NCBI GenBank assembly: GCA_963763755.1
Contig: CAVXQE010000006.1
Coordinates: forward strand, 248,001 to 312,000
Reading direction: 5' to 3'
Length of the DNA: 64,000 nucleotides
Source: Gaiellasilicea sp963763755
GTDB lineage: Bacteria > Actinomycetota > Thermoleophilia > Gaiellales > Gaiellaceae
Numbering within the stretch: position 1 is the stretch's first letter; the number at the start of each line of letters is the position of its first letter. This document shows, piece by piece, positions 62,650 through 64,000 of the stretch. Both the position numbers and the translations under genes were made by a program. The notes under the pieces were generated by a model. The model searched no databases. It had not been told where the DNA came from and saw nothing but the letters and a program-made list of their open reading frames with translations.

Positions 62650-64000
62650 ATGCGAGCGACCTACCGGCTCCAGCTGGGGCCGGGGCTCGGTTTCCGCGAG
62701 GCGAGGGAGCTCGTGCCGTACCTGCGCGATCTCGGCGTCTCGCACCTGTACCTCTCTCCCTCGCTGCAGGCGCGCTCGGGCTCGACGCACGGGTACGACG
62801 TCGTCGATCCGACGCACATCTCCGAGGATCTGGGCGGTGAGGAGGAGTTCCGCAAGCTCTGCTCGTCAGGGTTGGGCGTCGTGCTGGACATCGTCCCCAA
62901 CCACATGGCCACCGGGGACGAGAACCCGTTCTGGCGCGATCCGCTCTGGCGCGCGAAGTTCTTCGACCTCGACTGGCGCACCGGCTTGCACCGCCGGTTC
63001 TTCGACGTCGGCGGGCTTGCGGGCGTCCGAATGGAGGATCCGGAGGTCTGGGAGGTGACTCACGCCAAGCTGGTCGAGCTTGCCCAGGAAGGGCTGATCG
63101 ACGGCGTTCGCGTCGATCATCCCGACGGGCTCGCGAATCCGCGCCGCTACCTCGAGCGGCTACGCGAGGCCGGGATCGAGCGCACCTGGGTCGAGAAGAT
63201 CCTCGAGCCGGGCGAGGGTCTGCGGCCGGAGTGGCCGGTGGAAGGAACGACCGGCTACGAGTTCCTGAACGATGTCACGGCCCTCTTCGTCGACCCCGCC
63301 GGCGAGGAGCCTCTCACGCGCTTGTACGAGGAGCTGACCGGTGAGCGGCGGCCGTTCGCTCAGGTTGCTGCGCGAGGCGAAGCTCGACCAGGCGCGGACG
63401 ACCTTCGAGGAAGAGGCAGCGCAGCTCGCCGCCAAGCTGCCCTTCGAAGCCGACGTCGCGGCTGCGCTCGCCGCGTTTCATGTCTATCGCACGTACGTCG
63501 AGCCGGACGCGGCGCTCGTCGCCGACGACGACCGCGCCGCGATCGAAGAGGCACGCTTGCCGGACGAGCTGGCGAGGATCCTCCTGCTCGAGGAGCGGGG
63601 TCACGACGCGTTCGTGGTCCGCTTCCAGCAGACGACGCCGCCGGTGCACGCAAAGGGCGTCGAGGACACGGCGTTCTACCGCTGGAACCGCTTCGTTGCG
63701 CTGAACGAGGTGGGCGGCGACCCCGGTCGCTTCTCGCTCTCGGTCGAGTCGCTTCCACGAGGCCAACCTCGCGCGCCCGCCCGGCGGCCTGCTCGCGACG
63801 ACGACCCACGACACGAAGCGAAGCGGTGATCTGCGGGCACGGCTCGCCTGCATCGCAGCCGATCCGGCCACGTGGGAGGCGATCGTGCGGCCGCGGATCG
63901 AAGGCTGGCGCGATCCCAACGAGGCGTACCTGATCCTGCAGACCGTCGTCGGCGCCTGGCCTCTGGACGCGGATCGGCTCGGGCTCTACCTGGAGAAGGC
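62650..64000 (+). CDS. treY: Malto-oligosyltrehalose synthase (two frameshifts, runs off window)
   Basis: ATG 62650 (MRATYRLQLGPGLGF), with GTG 62641 as alternative. GH13_26 enzyme turning the end of a maltodextrin into a trehalose linkage. Seen: VSHLYLSPSLQARSGSTHGYDVVDPTHISE, VVLDIVPNHMATGDENPFW, nucleophile IDGVRVDHPDGLANP, acid TWVEKILEPGEGLRPEW, and GTTGYEFLNDVTALFVD. +1 breaks near 63365 (GTTGCTGCGCGAGG) and 63752 (GTCGCTTCCACG) lead to REAKLDQARTTFEEEAAQ, KGVEDTAFYRWNRFVALNEV and then FHEANLARPPGGLLATTTHDTKRS. The C-terminus lies beyond base 64000. Confidence 0.9.

Overview
The window is high-GC DNA, roughly two-thirds G+C by eye. Genes are tightly packed and often joined by 4-base stop/start overlaps of the ATGA, GTGA or TTGA kind. 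The gene set points to an actinobacterium: a fhaA-fhaB-pstP-rodA-pbpA-pknB cluster, an ANTAR-type PdtaS/PdtaR pair, OpcA next to Zwf, and a GlgE/TreS/maltokinase set. Several proteins look to me like Thermoleophilia (Gaiellales/Solirubrobacterales), but that is recollection, not a search. No rRNA, tRNA, CRISPR array, prophage or insertion sequence was recognised. This is a chromosomal housekeeping region.

Layout. 1-7014 (minus strand): cell-wall and Ser/Thr phosphorylation cluster (pknB fragment, pbpA, rodA, pstP, fhaB, fhaA, and a second kinase with a membrane tail). 7120-9811 (plus): a membrane-anchored protein, DUF4446, HNH nuclease and DUF2199 genes. 9808-10497: sulfurtransferase. 10516-12979: argGH behind palindromic operator-like DNA. 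13010-14727: SIMPL protein and a serine hydrolase. 14724-21390: nitrogen block, with glnA(GSI-beta)-glnK-amt on the minus strand, an ABC exporter, and a second glnA (GSI-alpha type) on the plus strand. 21607-27561: PRC-barrel protein, PdtaS/PdtaR, a two-GAF histidine kinase, and an ECF sigma factor with a DUF4349 membrane partner. 27618-29465: ABC-F ATPase. 29528-40531: transketolase and a pentose-phosphate operon rpiB-tal-pgi-gnd-zwf-opcA. These flank a TetR gene divergent from a fused alpha/beta-hydrolase-glycosyltransferase. 40515-44169: IMPase-family phosphatase, secreted fibronectin-like protein, amidase. 44166-48060: cytochrome oxidase genes. 48074-64000: alpha-glucan/trehalose block (malQ, glgE-treS-mak-glgB, an ABC exporter, treZ-glgX-treY).

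How the genes work together. The glucan block can make maltose-1-phosphate and glycogen-like glucan (TreS, Mak, GlgE, GlgB), trim it (GlgX, MalQ) and release trehalose (TreY, TreZ). The pentose-phosphate operon is a near-complete set plus the Zwf assembly factor. The nitrogen block pairs transport (Amt), sensing (GlnK) and two glutamine synthetases.

Most interesting signals. (1) The leaders of both glutamine synthetase genes share a 17-nt palindromic element immediately followed by a terminator-like hairpin, suggesting a common attenuation RNA. (2) The GlnK T-loop has Phe where the modified Tyr-51 is expected. (3) A hydrolase-glycosyltransferase fusion faces a TetR gene across a perfect 16-bp palindrome. 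(4) Two near-identical odd-length palindromes lie between glgB and an ABC operon.

Caveat on quality. At least 12 genes carry single-base frame breaks, about 23 in all, and nearly all shift in the +1 direction. Essential genes are among them, so these are most likely insertion errors in the sequence. I give whole-gene spans and mark the breaks.
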